From: Forficula auricularia
Lineage: Eukaryota > Arthropoda > Insecta > Dermaptera > Forficulidae
Direction of reading: 5' to 3'
Assembly (NCBI GenBank): GCA_024734495.1
Contig: JALMQS010000187.1
Coordinates: forward strand, 22,111,870-22,175,869
Length of the DNA stretch: 64,000 nt
Notes under the pieces: generated by a model
What the model was told of the DNA's origin: nothing
Seen by the model: only the letters and a program-made list of their open reading frames with translations
Database searches by the model: none
Position numbers and translations under genes: made by a program
Shown here: positions 21,230 to 32,179 of the stretch, one piece after another
How the letters are laid out: each line of letters starts with the position of its first letter
Numbering within the stretch: the first letter of the stretch is position 1

Positions 21230-24200
21230 CAGGTAGAGGGTGCCAACACGCCTTGTGCCTGTCAGTGTGAGTTTCGTTGGCTGTGCGTTGGCTTTGGTGC
21301 GGTGAACCCCCGGCTCGAGTTTCGGGCATTCCCCGCGCAGCTCCCAGACCAGGTTGGTGAGCGATCTTGGTCGGGAGAGTCTTCGCGATCGTTTTTCGGG
21401 CAGTTTGGGACCTGCAGCCGAGTCGCCGGAAGTACGGCCGCCACTATGCGATGAGTCTAGCGTGCCATCCAGCTCCATTCCAGGGTGAAGATTCGAAAGT
21501 GACTTGTAGCGAATGTTGAAGAGAGGACTTCCGGCTTTGTTGGTGGTCAACGGGGGCGCTTGCTCCTTCAACGGCGATGCTGACTTTTGACGGAGAACGC
21601 GTCCTCGCTGACTGGCTCCGTGTTGACCATTCGCGCTTTTCAAGAAGAGTTTTGGCAGTCCAGGGGTGTCCTTTGAAGCCTGCATCAAAGATAGAAATCG
21701 CTTTTAAAATCAAAGTCAAGGAGTAACCACAGTCCCTGGTCAAATTATTAGACGCAACATATTTTATGCAATAACCCCCTCACATACGATTTTTTTAAAA
21801 ATATATAAATGAATACAGTTATTTATAAAAAAAAAACAATAATAAAACGTTTAATATGAAAGATATTAATTTGCCGATGGTAATAGATTCAAATTTACAA
21901 GAAAATCATAAGTTGTTGTCATCTATTAAATCCGATGGAATGGAATATTTTTAATTATATGTCAGAGGGGTTGTTTTTCACCTCCTCGGGAATCGAACCC
22001 GAGTGCCAGTAACAGCAATCCGGGCCACCTGGCTCACCTGCAGGATGCAAACCTCTCTGACACATGTACACGCGTAAAATATTTTACTCAAAGATTGTTA
22101 TCTTAATTTGTAAAATTTCGCGATATAGTGATTCTAAATTTAAACATATAGCCATGCCATATAATTTAAATAAAGGTCGTTGAGTGTTTCGAATTTTGAA
22201 GAGATTCAAAATTCAAAGCAATGGAATAACTTTTCCTATGGCTAAATGGGCATCAAGTTCCCGGGCCAAGGGGTAGAAAAAAAAAAAACTTTTCCTAATT
22301 TAATATGAAAGATATTGAATTTGAACCACCCCCCTACCCCCACTAATTGACCACAGGTCTGCAACATGAATTTTCTAGACACTATACGAGTAATCCCCCA
22401 GACAAGAATCAAAAGGCAAACTTTTGCACATTAAAATCCCCTGTGGAGTCTGCTCTATTTGTTTATTTTGCTTTGAGGTCTTATAATCTTTCAAAAATAC
22501 AGAACACAAGCAACAGCAATGTTAAAAATATGTGTACTCTAATGGAACCAAGAAAAGTCTAAAGTATTTTTAATAAATTTTATCACTAAGTTAGACAAGG
22601 TACTCAATTAGGATTATACAATGACCAACAATTAACTATTTCTACTTGTTCATTAAATAAATAAAATTAGATTTGGGTTGACAACATTAGTTCAACTTAA
22701 TTCAAGAACCATAAGTTTCGGCTCAAATGTTAAACTTTTTTTAAGATAAAAAATTAGGCTAGATCCACGTTTACTTCTTTATTTTATAGTACTTCACAAA
22801 TTAACAATTTTGAGGTACAATGACTTTGAAAGACCATATAACTTGATTATAACATTGGAAAAATCTTATCTTAACTTGTATTAATAATTTAAAATAGATC
22901 TAATAATTTGACCCGGGAACTGTACAAAGAAATGAAACTACCCACCTGCTGGGTGGCAGGCATCGGCTGTCCCCTGCGTGGGCGTTTTTCCGCCTTGACA
23001 GCCGCTCTGATTGAGAGTTGCGTTGAAGCGGCTGCCTGCTTCTGCTGTTTGCCGGGGATGGTTTCAATCGGGGGCGGAATTGGTTTGGCATCCGGCGACG
23101 TCGGTGTCGTGGCTGGGGACGATTCGGGCGACGCTTGAGGGGGTTGGGGCTCTGAGTATGGAGTACGAATCGTTTTGGGCAATGGCGCGAAGCCCCGAAC
23201 GTAATCGTAGATCTGGTCAATCTCATCGTACTCGTCAAGCGTAGCTGAGCCCCGATGTGGGTGCGGCTGAGATGGAGGAGGCGACCGGTTTTCTCGGTCG
23301 GCGTGATTAGCAACAGGAGCACTGTCTGTGCTGGCGCTGCGGCGCAGGAAGTAGCCTGCACGGCCTAGCCCAGCGTGGCGGGTTTTCGGTTCCAACTTGC
23401 CGTCGATGACATGGATACGATCAGCCACCTCGGCTGCCAGACGAGAACATCGCTCAACGAGGCGCTGGAACTCGGGCAGTCCCCGGAGTTGGTCGTCGTT
23501 GCGGGTGCGCTGCAGCTTCAGAGGAGCCGCGAGGGGCAGCGCTATTGCCGTATTGGCATCTTTGTGCAGAGGCAGCGCGAACACATGCTCCTCCTCGAAG
23601 GAGTGGAGTAAACGTAACTCTCTTACGAAATGCGTATGGCTTTTGAGCCCCCGTGGTGGAGTACCGTGGACCAGCCGCACTGTCAGCGGGAGGCGCTTCG
23701 CGAGTAAATTGCGCACCGTGTGCACTCCACTGATGTTGTCGTCGCGAGCCAGTGCGGAGAAGCGGCCACGTTGGTCCAGTCCGAGGAGTACTGCGTCGCC
23801 CCGACTATCCAAGCAACGCAAATATCGGCCCTTGGATCCGCTGCCCAGCTGAACTTCACCGGCAGGTGAGAGGGTTTCCCCAGCGGAAACGGTCCTCGCG
23901 CCTTCCGCCGTGCAGGAGGAGTCCTCGGAACCATGGCGAGCCACGAGGCCGCGGATGGGTTCTCGCACAAGCACGCCGCCACTGTCTACACGACGTCTTG
24001 CCAATTCTGCTACTGACTCGATACATCTCACAGCACGACCTTCTTCAGAGAGTAGCTCAAAGTAGCCGGGATATGACTCGGGGATGGCGAGACGTGGGCC
24101 AACGCCGACCACGCGACGTCCTTCCTTCAACTTGACTGCTTGGGCCGCGATCTTCCGTCGTCGTCCGACGGAGACGAGCAGCGCCGTTGATTGCAGGCCT

Positions 24201-24355
24201 GGGGACGGAAGGGTGGGAACTCCCAGACCGCCATACTGCCCCTTGATTACTTTGACCACAGCCGGCAAACGGTTTTTGGCCACGAATTCGCGTAGGTAGT
24301 GGCCCTCGTCGGACCAACGGGCCGCCGCAACCACGATCTGCCCGTCGGTGGCCAT
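21227..24355 (-). CDS. sano: CABIT-domain protein, Serrano/GAREM/Themis family (two coding exons)
   Basis: Two exons, 24355-22946 (470 codons) and 21679-21227 (150 codons plus stop), join in phase at CAG|GTGGGT...ATGCAG|GCT. Seen: a CABIT-like domain from about residue 12 to 290 (RWSDEGHYLREFV, VIKGQYGGLGVP, SVGRRRKIAAQAVKLKEGRR, PGYFELLSEEGRAVRCIESV), a Tyr-rich acidic patch near 375-395 (DEYDEIDQIYDYVRGFAPLP), a Pro/Ser/Thr-rich stretch at 400-435, a basic segment, and a C-terminal RPRSLTNLVWEL motif near 573. Known: CABIT proteins include Themis, GAREM (a Grb2-binding signalling adaptor) and insect Serrano, a cytoplasmic protein linked to planar polarity. Inferred: this is the insect Serrano orthologue. 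The start ATG is chosen because an upstream ATG lies in the (TG)n tract before the splice acceptor; an upstream coding exon in phase (…CADAE before M1) remains possible. The exons are far richer in G+C than their surroundings. Confidence 0.85.
21680..22945 (-). other. Intron of the CABIT gene
   Basis: 1,266 bases, with 5' splice site CAG|GTGGGTAG at 22946/22945 and 3' splice site CTTTGATGCAG|GCT at 21680/21679. The phase is 0. It contains a family W repeat (21895-22080) and is otherwise AT-rich. The 71-codon open frame at 22347 on the other strand has no recognisable product. Confidence 0.85.
21895..22080. repeat. Family W repeat, copy 2, in the CABIT intron
   Basis: It carries AATCCGATGGAATGGAATAT, then on the minus strand a tRNA-like segment with CAGGTGGCCCGG and GGGTTCGATTCCCGAGG. 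The left part is nearly identical to 52350-52425, including AATAGATTCAAATTTAC upstream. It is not a complete tRNA. Confidence 0.7.
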
Positions 24356-24388
24356 CTCGGCATCAGCACATCTGAAACACACACACAC
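24356..24388 (-). other. 3' splice site upstream of first recognised coding exon
   Basis: On the minus strand a (TG)n polypyrimidine-like run is followed by TGTTTCAG|ATGTGCTGATGCCGAG and then the start codon ATGGCC. The exon therefore begins at 24371, with 16 bases before the chosen ATG. This shows that at least one upstream exon exists. If it is coding, the frame would add CADAE directly before Met1. Confidence 0.75.
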
Positions 24389-24597
24389 AAATTAATACAC
24401 CTGAAGATTGGAAACAATTTTAATTATGATTAAAAACTAGTGAGTTTTTTCAAAATTCTAACTTCACTGGAGACAATTCCCTCAATAATAAATTTATTTT
24501 GGAAAAATAAATTAAAATCCAGTCTCAAAAATCATATTAGAAATATGAATTCAAATTACCTATAATAAAATAGTTAAAATTTCTAAAGTAATCTCGA

Positions 24598-24720
24598 GGG
24601 GTTGTCTCCTACTAAATCCAAGCTGTCATGAATAATAATTTTTATTCGCTGAGGGGCTGAGCCCAATCCTTCTGACATATAAAGATTATCCATGGCAGCT
24701 GAGATTTAGAAGACAACATT
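24598..24720. repeat. Family W repeat, copy 3 (palindromic)
   Basis: The left arm GGTTGTCTCCTACTAAATCC and right arm GATTTAGAAGACAACA are complementary with mismatches, as are TGTCATGAATAAT and ATTATCCATGGCA. It lies 0.2 kb upstream of the first recognised coding exon. Confidence 0.6.
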
Positions 24721-24857
24721 TATAGTTATGTTTAATTTAGATGACAGGAGAGTTTCACCCCATTGGGAGACAAACTTAAGCCAAAGGCCCGGATAGCAAG
24801 TTTGGCATTTGGAGGGTGAAAACTTGTGACAACTAAACTAAACATATCTCATTTATT

Positions 24858-25350
24858 AAAATAATTAGCCCGAAGGTTTGAGTATCTTTTTTTTGAAAAT
24901 AAGATGCAATTTTTTCAAAAATACAACTCACGGTGCAACCAAATATATCAAGATAAGAATTTATATTTAAAGTCCAAATCTAAGATTTTAATAGAATAAT
25001 TTTATATTGCATATCAGAAGGCCTCGTCCCTTCAGGAGTCGAACCCGAGTACTAATACGATATCCGGGCACGTTCTACCCTCGAGACAAAAACTTTGACA
25101 TGTAATATATTACTAGAAGCCAGCATTTTTACTCCATTGAACTCGAACGGGAAAAGTAAAATTTCGCCTAAACTGAACAAAGTTTTCAGACAATGACCAT
25201 TGACCATTCATTAAAATAATTAACCCGAAGGTTTGAGTATCTTTTTTTGAAAATACGATGAAATTTTTTCAAAAATTCAACTCGCGGTGCAACCAAACAT
25301 TAAAATCTTAGATTTGGACCTTAAATATAAATTATTATCTTGATATCTCG
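24858..25350. repeat. Two neighbouring copies differing by an inverted segment
   Basis: AAGGTTTGAGTATCTTTTTT and CGGTGCAACCAAA occur in the same orientation at 24876-24950 and 25228-25300. The next segment of about 45 bp is inverted between them: TATCAAGATAAGAATTTATA in the first, and its complement in the second (about 25301-25347). A family W copy (25005-25105) lies between them. A fragment also occurs at 63290-63350. Confidence 0.8.
25005..25105. repeat. Family W repeat, copy 4
   Basis: Landmarks are CATATCAGAAGGCCTCGTCC, AGGAGTCGAACCCGAGTAC and GACATGTAATATATTAC. It is closest to 63700-63835. The tRNA-like block lies on the minus strand. Confidence 0.6.
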
Positions 25351-25649
25351 TTTTGTTCTGGTTTTTATTTTATTATTATTATTTTTTTTTAAGTAAATAT
25401 AATTTTAATTTCTACTATTTATTAATACTTCTTGTAAATCAAAACGGCATGGTTTCGATCAATATTTTTTATCAAAATAATTTCAGTCGTTTTTGAAATA
25501 TTTTAAAAAAACGAAGCCAAAAAAACACTTTTCATGCTCAATTACAATACTTCACTATACCGCTTATGGTAAAGTAAAATTTAAAATGAAAGAAAATGCT
25601 TCGAAACTATTTCGTCAACTAATTGAAAATATTTATATTAAGATATATA

Positions 25650-26133
25650 TGTTTCGCGACGATACTAGCAAAAAGTTAATGCTTGAGTATATAGAACATA
25701 CAATAAGGATTCATAATTCATAAGCCCACTTTTTAGGTTAAATAAATGCATTGATGCCAGCTTGTTTTTAGTGTAAATTTTTCATTATAGATTTTTCATT
25801 ATTTATTCATTATTATCTCAAAAACTGTGTTGTAACTATGAATTAAAATTTTCTTAAAAAATTTATTAGTTATTGTTTAATGTTGGTATAACAATGGTAA
25901 GAAGAGTTTCTTAATTATAATATAATTAAATATGTATGTAAACTTTCCGATATCCCGTATAGTGCAATGTATAAGAGTCTGAAAAACTCTATCTTTGGAA
26001 TTTAATATCTCCAAAGGTATATTGTTCATAAATTTCGTTTTGCCACCAATCGATGCATAAGTATTTAAATAATAATCTGTCTAAATTTCAAAAAAATCCT
26101 AAGAAAACCCATATGGTGAAACAACTACCTTAA
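25650..26133. mobile_element. TTAA-ended MITE, family 1, copy A (left end lost)
   Basis: It matches 42345-43364 from TGTTTCGCGAC to GAAACAACTACCTTAA. The right terminus is intact; the left TTAAGGTAGT is replaced by unrelated AT-rich DNA. A 76-codon frame overlaps the left boundary and is not considered a gene. Confidence 0.75.
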
Positions 26134-26229
26134 GCCGGCAATCTTTGATTTATTCCTTGCTAATATACAAAGACATTTCATTTAATTCCCTCCTTCAAAG
26201 AAAAAAAATTCAATTTGCCTGTTTATATA

Positions 26230-26730
26230 ATTAAAATATAATTAATTTGAGTGTCGGCTGATTGAACCGTATAACCGCCATTAATAGAAAATAATAAAAA
26301 CCCCTCCGTTTAATTGTTCATTTCTCTCCAGACATTTTGTCATGGCTAAATGAAGAAATTATATTCATTTGGTTGTGTGGACCTAATAAATATTATTTTC
26401 TCCAGCCTCGCGGCCCCTCTGCCCCCGGAGCCGTGACTTCGGAATGAAAAACGAGTGTCTGTCCGTCCGTCTTTATGTCTTCTTCTTGTTCTTTTTTTCG
26501 TTTCTTCCTTTGTGTCTACGGTAAAGGGTCAATATGCATTCAAATAAGCCGAAAGGGTCATAAACGTGGTTTACATCGATGCCTGCTCACGTCAACAACA
26601 ACAACACGGGCTATAAAATGCTGGAAAAAATCCCATTTCTTGTTCGGAACATTAATTTTTAAGGTGCCAGTCCACAGGCGACTGACACATCCAGTGCTGT
26701 TTCTAATTAGTAGAGAATATTCCTAGAAAG
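26230..26730. other. Low-copy, more GC-balanced block upstream of the coding exon
   Basis: Not matched elsewhere in the window. It holds a GC-rich core near 26405-26435 (CCTCGCGGCCCC) and TCTCTCCAGACATTTTGTCA, a splice-acceptor-like sequence on the plus strand. It lies 1.9-2.4 kb upstream of the CABIT coding exon on the gene strand. It could be an intronic enhancer or an unrecognised exon; the 83-codon plus-strand frame shows no known domain. Confidence 0.25.
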
Positions 26731-26886
26731 GACAAAGAAAGGAATCCCTCGGAAATGGAAAGTCAAATATGGCAAGGAAAAACGTAAAAATAAGGAAAAA
26801 AGTTAATACTTTATCAAGGCTTCGGTATGATCACCTAGAGCCACCCTAGTAAAAATAAAAATAACCTAAGTATTTAAATTAAATTG

Positions 26887-26935
26887 AAAGTTTCTTTTTG
26901 CCGAGAGTAGCATAATTTTTATAAATTGAAAGAGA
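26887..26935 (+). repeat. Left-end fragment of family X/Y
   Basis: AGTTTCTTTTTGCCGAGAGTAGC is followed by ATTTTTATAAATTGAAAGAGACAATA, as at the left end of the Y copy at 44727. The remainder is absent. Confidence 0.65.
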
Positions 26936-27032
26936 CAATAAGTATTTAAAATGTATTTTCTGAATTTTAAACGACTTGCTTTAAATTCTATTCTTAATTG
27001 ATGGAAGACAGTCAATGATAATGAAAAATAAA

Positions 27033-27122
27033 ATTCCTAATAAAAGAAATTATCTTCTTAAGAACCGACGTTTCGGGGAAACCTGCTGCCTTCTTCAGGG
27101 TTTCAAAGGGTCAATGAAGGAA
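27033..27122. repeat. Family V repeat, copy 1
   Basis: CCTAATAAAAG..TTAAGAACCGACGTTTCGG..GCCTTCTTCAGGGTTTCAAAGGGTCAATG. It is shared with 62691-62800. On the minus strand it reads CCTGAAGAAGGC - hairpin - CCGAAACGTC, the same order as in several foldback elements here. Confidence 0.65.
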
Positions 27123-27124
27123 AC

Positions 27125-28045
27125 ATACAGGAAGCCATCTTCTCTTCTTCAACAGTGCTCGAATTTCGATGTTTCTTGTCAGAATCATCAATAGAATATT
27201 CTATTATTATTTTGTTTTAATAAAAAGAGATGAGTAATAGATATGGGTGTAGTTAAAGAGGGCAAGATGGGCAATGCCAACCCTAGAAAATTCATTGCCC
27301 CCCCCTATAAAAATCGAAACTCCATTATTACGAGGCATTACTTATGTATTTCTCATTAAATTATTTCGTTAGTGCAAAAATGTGTTAATTCAACTAAAAT
27401 GTTGGTTGATTTTTAATCGGATTACCGAAATTGTAACCTTGTGGTGACTAATCTGCTGGCCGGCTGCCTCCCCCTTAGGAAAACCCACTAACTACGTCAA
27501 TAGTGGAAGTGATCGCTATTTTGGCACTAGAGTTAATTTTTTTAGTGGGTAAAATAATTATTTTATACTATAACTACCAAATACTTGAGATATTTAATTT
27601 GTTCTTATTTATCATTGTTAAGGAAAGAATGAGGTAATTTGTGAAATCTTTCCATAATTTTAAACAGAGTCATTTTAAAATTAATTAAATTAAAACCCTA
27701 ATACTTCTTTGTAAAGAGATTCTTGCATGAACAGATGAACACCTTATGATTAAAAAATACTTTTAATTTTTCGTCATTTTCTTCAAAATAATCATTCGAA
27801 TAAAATGTTAATACAATTTTTGATTCTTGTAAATTTCACCTTTGTAGGTATATCACGAGCTACAATGCAAAATTTTCAAATAGTTCATAATTTTTTGTGG
27901 TGATAGCGTTTTAAAATAAATAAAATTAGGTACCATGAATTTTGTTTTGTTTTATGCTATATAATTTAATTATGAAAATTATATACAAATAAAATTATAT
28001 AGGTAATGTTAGGCATCTATACTTTTATGAATATAGAATGTGAAT
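27125..28045. other. Non-coding stretch with an R-B repeat copy
   Basis: Mostly AT-rich spacer. From about 27740 to 27905 it resembles repeat R-B (CAAAATAATCATTCGAATAAAA). A GC-richer patch at 27440-27500 is unassigned. Confidence 0.45.
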
Positions 28046-28049
28046 CCTT

Positions 28050-28570
28050 TAGAAAGGATGCAAATAATCCTCCTGCTCTCTATAGAACACATCAAGTGAA
28101 CCTTGACGAACTTGAATTCCGATCAGAAATAATCGGAAGATAATCGGACGATCGTTATCGAAAGGCTTCGCCTGCAGAGATCTTCTCCGTGATGTGTGAT
28201 GAGTTAGCTGATGGTCTGGCCGCTCCGAAGACCTCTCGGTTAGATAATCCCTCTTTTAATTAGCATTATGTTGTTCTTTTTTTCTAATAAGAAATTGCTT
28301 ACAGAGAAGGGATCGTGACTTTGCGGGCACTTTCTATGTATTGATATCGCATATTAAAAGAAAGTGGACGCTGAGCCGGCCAATGTAATGATCAGGGCGT
28401 TCCGGACCAACTGAGATACGATGACGATCATCCCGAAGACGAAAACTTCCTTCTAGCTTGGAAGCCAGCTAGTTACGCAAGCGCTAAAGGTCTCCGAACA
28501 AAGGAGCCTCCTGAAGAGCCCTCGGGGTCAAATTTTCGCCATACTTTCACCCCTCTCCCTACCCCAGGCG
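28050..28570. other. GC-richer, low-copy block of unknown nature
   Basis: Contains AATCGGAAGATAATCGGACG and a CCGATC/GATCGG inverted pair at its left, and GCTGAGCCGGCC near 28370. No long open frame, tRNA boxes or terminal repeats were recognised. It may be an old SINE or transposon. Confidence 0.3.
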
Positions 28571-28996
28571 AACATTTACAAGCATACATTCATTTGAGAG
28601 AAAAGAAATATGGAATTAGCAGCTCTATAACAATTGAATTTAATCATCAAAGGAAAGAAAAATACTCGAGTACATCTTCTTAACTCAATAACTAAAGAAT
28701 TACTATAACTTAAAGTCTATATTATATAAACTTATTATTTTGAGCAGTTTCGAATTTCATATATGGGATCAATTTTTTTTATCTAAGAAAATTACAAAAA
28801 TCAGAAATGAAATTGATTGTTTTTAATCATAAGTATACCAGAAGGGTTGTTTTTATCCATTGGAAACATACCCTTCTAAACATTTATAATTTAAATAATT
28901 TATTCCATCTTGATTCTAATAGATGACCACTTTTGTGATTTTTATAGAAATTTAAAGTCTATTTCTGTCGGAAATTTGAACTCTTATATTCTAAGA

Positions 28997-29819
28997 TAGG
29001 ATTGTTCAACTCCGCGGCCTAGCACTGCAATGAATGCGGCCCTACTTCATTCAATTATAAACTGCCTTGAAACATTTAGATTCTTATGTACTTACTTACT
29101 TAAACATATCTGATACAATCTGATATTTTTTTTTCTAATATAAGAAGAAATTTGAAAATCATCCCAAAAGTTTTCGAACAATAAAAGGGCACATTTTCAA
29201 TTTTGAATGTGAAAAAATATAAGATTTCTGAAAAAAAATAATACCAATTATGGCATATTTTGACTCCATTTTCATTAGATATAAATATTTTACCTGCAGA
29301 TTTTATGATAGAATCTATGGAGCTGCAAGAGATCGAACTGAAAGAAAAATTTAATACTTAAGTAATGTCTCTTTATTAAAATTTTATAAAAATTATCTAA
29401 CCATAAATAAATACTTCTGGCTTCACAATAGTTATTCACTTTTTGAAAATATGAATTTATATATATGGTACGTAAAGCTATTTTCAAGAATAAAATTCAT
29501 TAAAGCAAAGTTATATGATCAGTTTTCCGGTAAAGAAATAATGAAGTTTCGAATATTTAAAAACCATTCTTCATTTCATATTTACATTTTCTAAAATATT
29601 TATTATTTCAGTAATTAAAACTTTTGAACTGCTAAGTGATTTAAAAACTATATTCTAAAGGAAAAGAACTATTCTGCTATGATATTTTTATTTCTTTGTC
29701 ATGGGTCAATGGGGGATTACATTATTCGACATTATTAACGATATTTTTTTATTGAGAAATATCAATAGACAGTATATTTTAAATGCGGCCCGTGTAAGCC
29801 AAAAGGTTGGATACCCCTG
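28997..29819. mobile_element. hAT-type element with 8-bp target duplication
   Basis: The ends TAGGATTGTTCAACTCCGCG and (complement) CAGGGGTATCCAACCTTTTGG are similar inverted repeats. TTCTAAGA/TTCTAAGG flank the element, an 8-bp duplication typical of hAT. The interior holds AATGAATGCGGCCC-type subterminal repeats but only a short AT-rich frame (65 codons), not a transposase. A smaller relative is at 46430-46865. Confidence 0.85.
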
Positions 29820-29827
29820 TTCTAAGG

Positions 29828-31345
29828 TATGCTTGAAAAAGATCTTTCTAAGTAGAAATAGGCTTAATTAAAAAAAAATTCTTTAAAATAATGACATAAA
29901 GTGGCCATTTTTAAGTGATTTTTGTACCAGGCCGATTTCAATCAAATAATTGAAGTAAAATTCTAAAAAAAAAATCTCTCATTTTTTCTTTATTAACGAG
30001 AAAAAGAACAATTTTGATATCTCAAGTATTTTAGAAAATTAATAATTTTTCTTTGATACAGGTTGAAAATTTTCAATTTTTTCTCACTTTTTCATTTATT
30101 TGAAACTTTTCACAAATTGAGAGATTATGTTATTTTCCTTTTTATTCTTCAATGTGCCAATAAATGCATTAGATTAAAAAAAACGCCATGGAAGTATTTT
30201 TACAGACCAAAATATGATAAAGGCACTTATATCTTTACAGTCAATAATTATTGCTTTAGGAAAAAAATACATATAACGTGATACGCGAAAAAGAAATTCA
30301 TTTTCGTATTCAGCAGCTGAAAATCTATAAGAATCACATACAATTATTTAAATAACTTTTTCTTCACAGATCTGTGTAATTATTCGATTAAAATTTTTGA
30401 ATAATATAACTAATAAAATTCAAGTTTGTTCTTTTTTATTTTACGAGCTACAATACTCTGACAGAAATACAGACATCGTAGCTACACTAATAAGCCGTTT
30501 TACATTTTAAATTGAACACTAAAACAAAAAGAAAAAATATAGTTTAAGACTTATTTAAATAAAGTTCATTAGCAGGCCAAGTTGTGGGAAGGGTTAACCC
30601 CTGAGCCACCCTCTAAATCCCCGGATTTGTGAATATCTCTCAAAATGAGAACCAGAATGACATCAGCTCGTAGACGTCAAGTTAATTAAAAAAAAGCTCA
30701 AGAATTTTAGCTTAGAACATTAATTAAGGCCTTTTTGATGAGGACATATTTCAGACCAGTGGTTTTTAATCGAAATTCTTCAGCTTTGCCCCCAATACAA
30801 AGCTTTCTCTAAAGAAATTTATTGAATTAAATTTCTATCTACCACTTAATGTCTTAACTAAATAATAATAATTATTATTATTATTCATTTAATCCGGCCT
30901 TTACACGACTTTACTTTAATTTTAATTGTTTATTGAATATAAAATTTAAAAATAAAAAATAAATAAATGAAAATGTACAAAAAAGGATTCGATCCCATAA
31001 CTCTACCTATCAAAGTCAGCAAACTATACAAAATGGTAATTCAAGCTTTAATAATTATTTAATGGGAAAGTAAAGTAAATTTCCTGTTTAAATCTGTGTT
31101 TGTTCTGGACCTGACGGTACAGGACATACTATTTTCTGATTCAGAAAAGAAATTTTCTAAATGCTATGTGATAGGGTTTCTTTTTTTCAGCAGGCACAAA
31201 TGAATTTTTGAATCTTTTGCTCTTTAAATTATATAGATAAGATACACTATAACTTTACTAATCGGTTTCTCATCGTAACATCAAGGCAATTAACCAATTT
31301 AGTTTTTCTCTTTTCAACTCGTTTTGTATCCTTTTTGAACACTTA
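29828..31345. other. AT-rich non-coding stretch with one R-B copy
   Basis: Contains an R-B repeat copy at about 30340-30535 (TACGAGCTACAATACTCTGA, CTAATAAGCCGTTTTACATT). The 72-codon frame at 30063 is low-complexity and not supported. The rest has no recognisable feature. Confidence 0.5.
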
Positions 31346-31544
31346 GGGCCAGTTGTATGTCGCTTTTGTAAATGGTTTTTACAAGTAACAAAGGGCAGAT
31401 GGTAAATGGAGAGACTGGGATGGCCAATCAGGCGAAAATGCCTGTTATCTGATTGGTCATCCCACCCAGCACAAGGTGAATTTTAAGGTTTTATCCTTTG
31501 CCAACGTTTAAAAAGACTTTTACCATCCGACATACAACTAGCCC
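31346..31544. mobile_element. 199-bp MITE with GGGCCAGTTGTATGTCG termini
   Basis: Inverted ends GGGCCAGTTGTATGTCG and CGACATACAACTAGCCC, bounded by TTA on the left and TAA on the right. It contains an inner inverted pair, GGGATGGCCAATCAG against CTGATTGGTCATCCC. The GGGCCAGTTG terminus resembles Harbinger/ISL2EU-type elements; the assignment is tentative. Confidence 0.9.
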
Positions 31545-32021
31545 TAATAGGTAACAATAGTGTCAAGTGCGAGATTGACTCGCATACCGAAGGTTCCATA
31601 TCTAATATATATACCTAGCTGAATGACTTGTAGCTCCGTGAATTCTATACTTTGGTCCACCCAATTCACTTTGGAACCATGTGAGAGAGCCAAAACGGCC
31701 ATTTTGAACTTATTTTTATACCTCTCTGCGTTCAGAATTGGCTTATTAGGTATATTATGAATTCTGAAAATTATAATAATAAGTGTAATAAGCAATTTAA
31801 TATAAACTTTTAAATGGTAGTCTAAAACATGAACAGTCCTGGTTGAGACTTGGACAAACATCTCAGCTGCTGGTGTTCGCCAAGGTCTTGATATTTATTA
31901 AGTCCCACGAAAAAAGAGAGCCATTATCATAATAATCGATCAAAAAAGCAATCGTGTAGAAAATTAGACAAAAAATCTGATGTGGTTATGTTTATATCGG
32001 CGTTTTTTATTTTAAACAACT

Positions 32022-32175
32022 GTTGTTGTTGTTGTTGTTGAGGCAATGGACTCCGTCAGGAGGACCAAGACCCCGACAAACACACAACAGACAGGCAGAC
32101 AGAAAGACAGACGAAACGAATCCAAAGATGACCAAGCCAGTTTTAGTTGACTAAAAGTCATCGAAACCCTGCTTG
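32022..32175 (-). repeat. (CAA)n-tailed short repeat, minus orientation
   Basis: A (TTG)n run at 32022-32040 precedes GAGGCAATGGACTCCGTCAG and GACAGGCAGACAGAAAGACA. Other (CAA)n- or (TTG)n-tailed blocks lie at 36990-37110, 39320-39452 and 45470-45540. Simple-sequence tails like this are typical of some insect SINEs, but the bodies share little, so these may be different families. Confidence 0.4.
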
Positions 32176-32179
32176 GATT

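Noticed and set aside
21981..22071. Possible tRNA gene on the minus strand in the CABIT intron
   Set aside because: B box is good but the acceptor stem does not close and the block recurs as part of repeat family W.
22900..24317. Several open frames of 70-150 codons on both strands over the CABIT exon
   Set aside because: They overlap the conserved exon in other frames, have Arg/Pro/Ser-rich composition caused by high G+C, and lack their own splice or start evidence.
31544..31861. 105-codon minus-strand frame starting next to a MITE
   Set aside because: A short phrase (VLALSHGSKVNWVDQSIEF) looks a little protein-like, perhaps a very old reverse-transcriptase piece, but it is too short and isolated to call.
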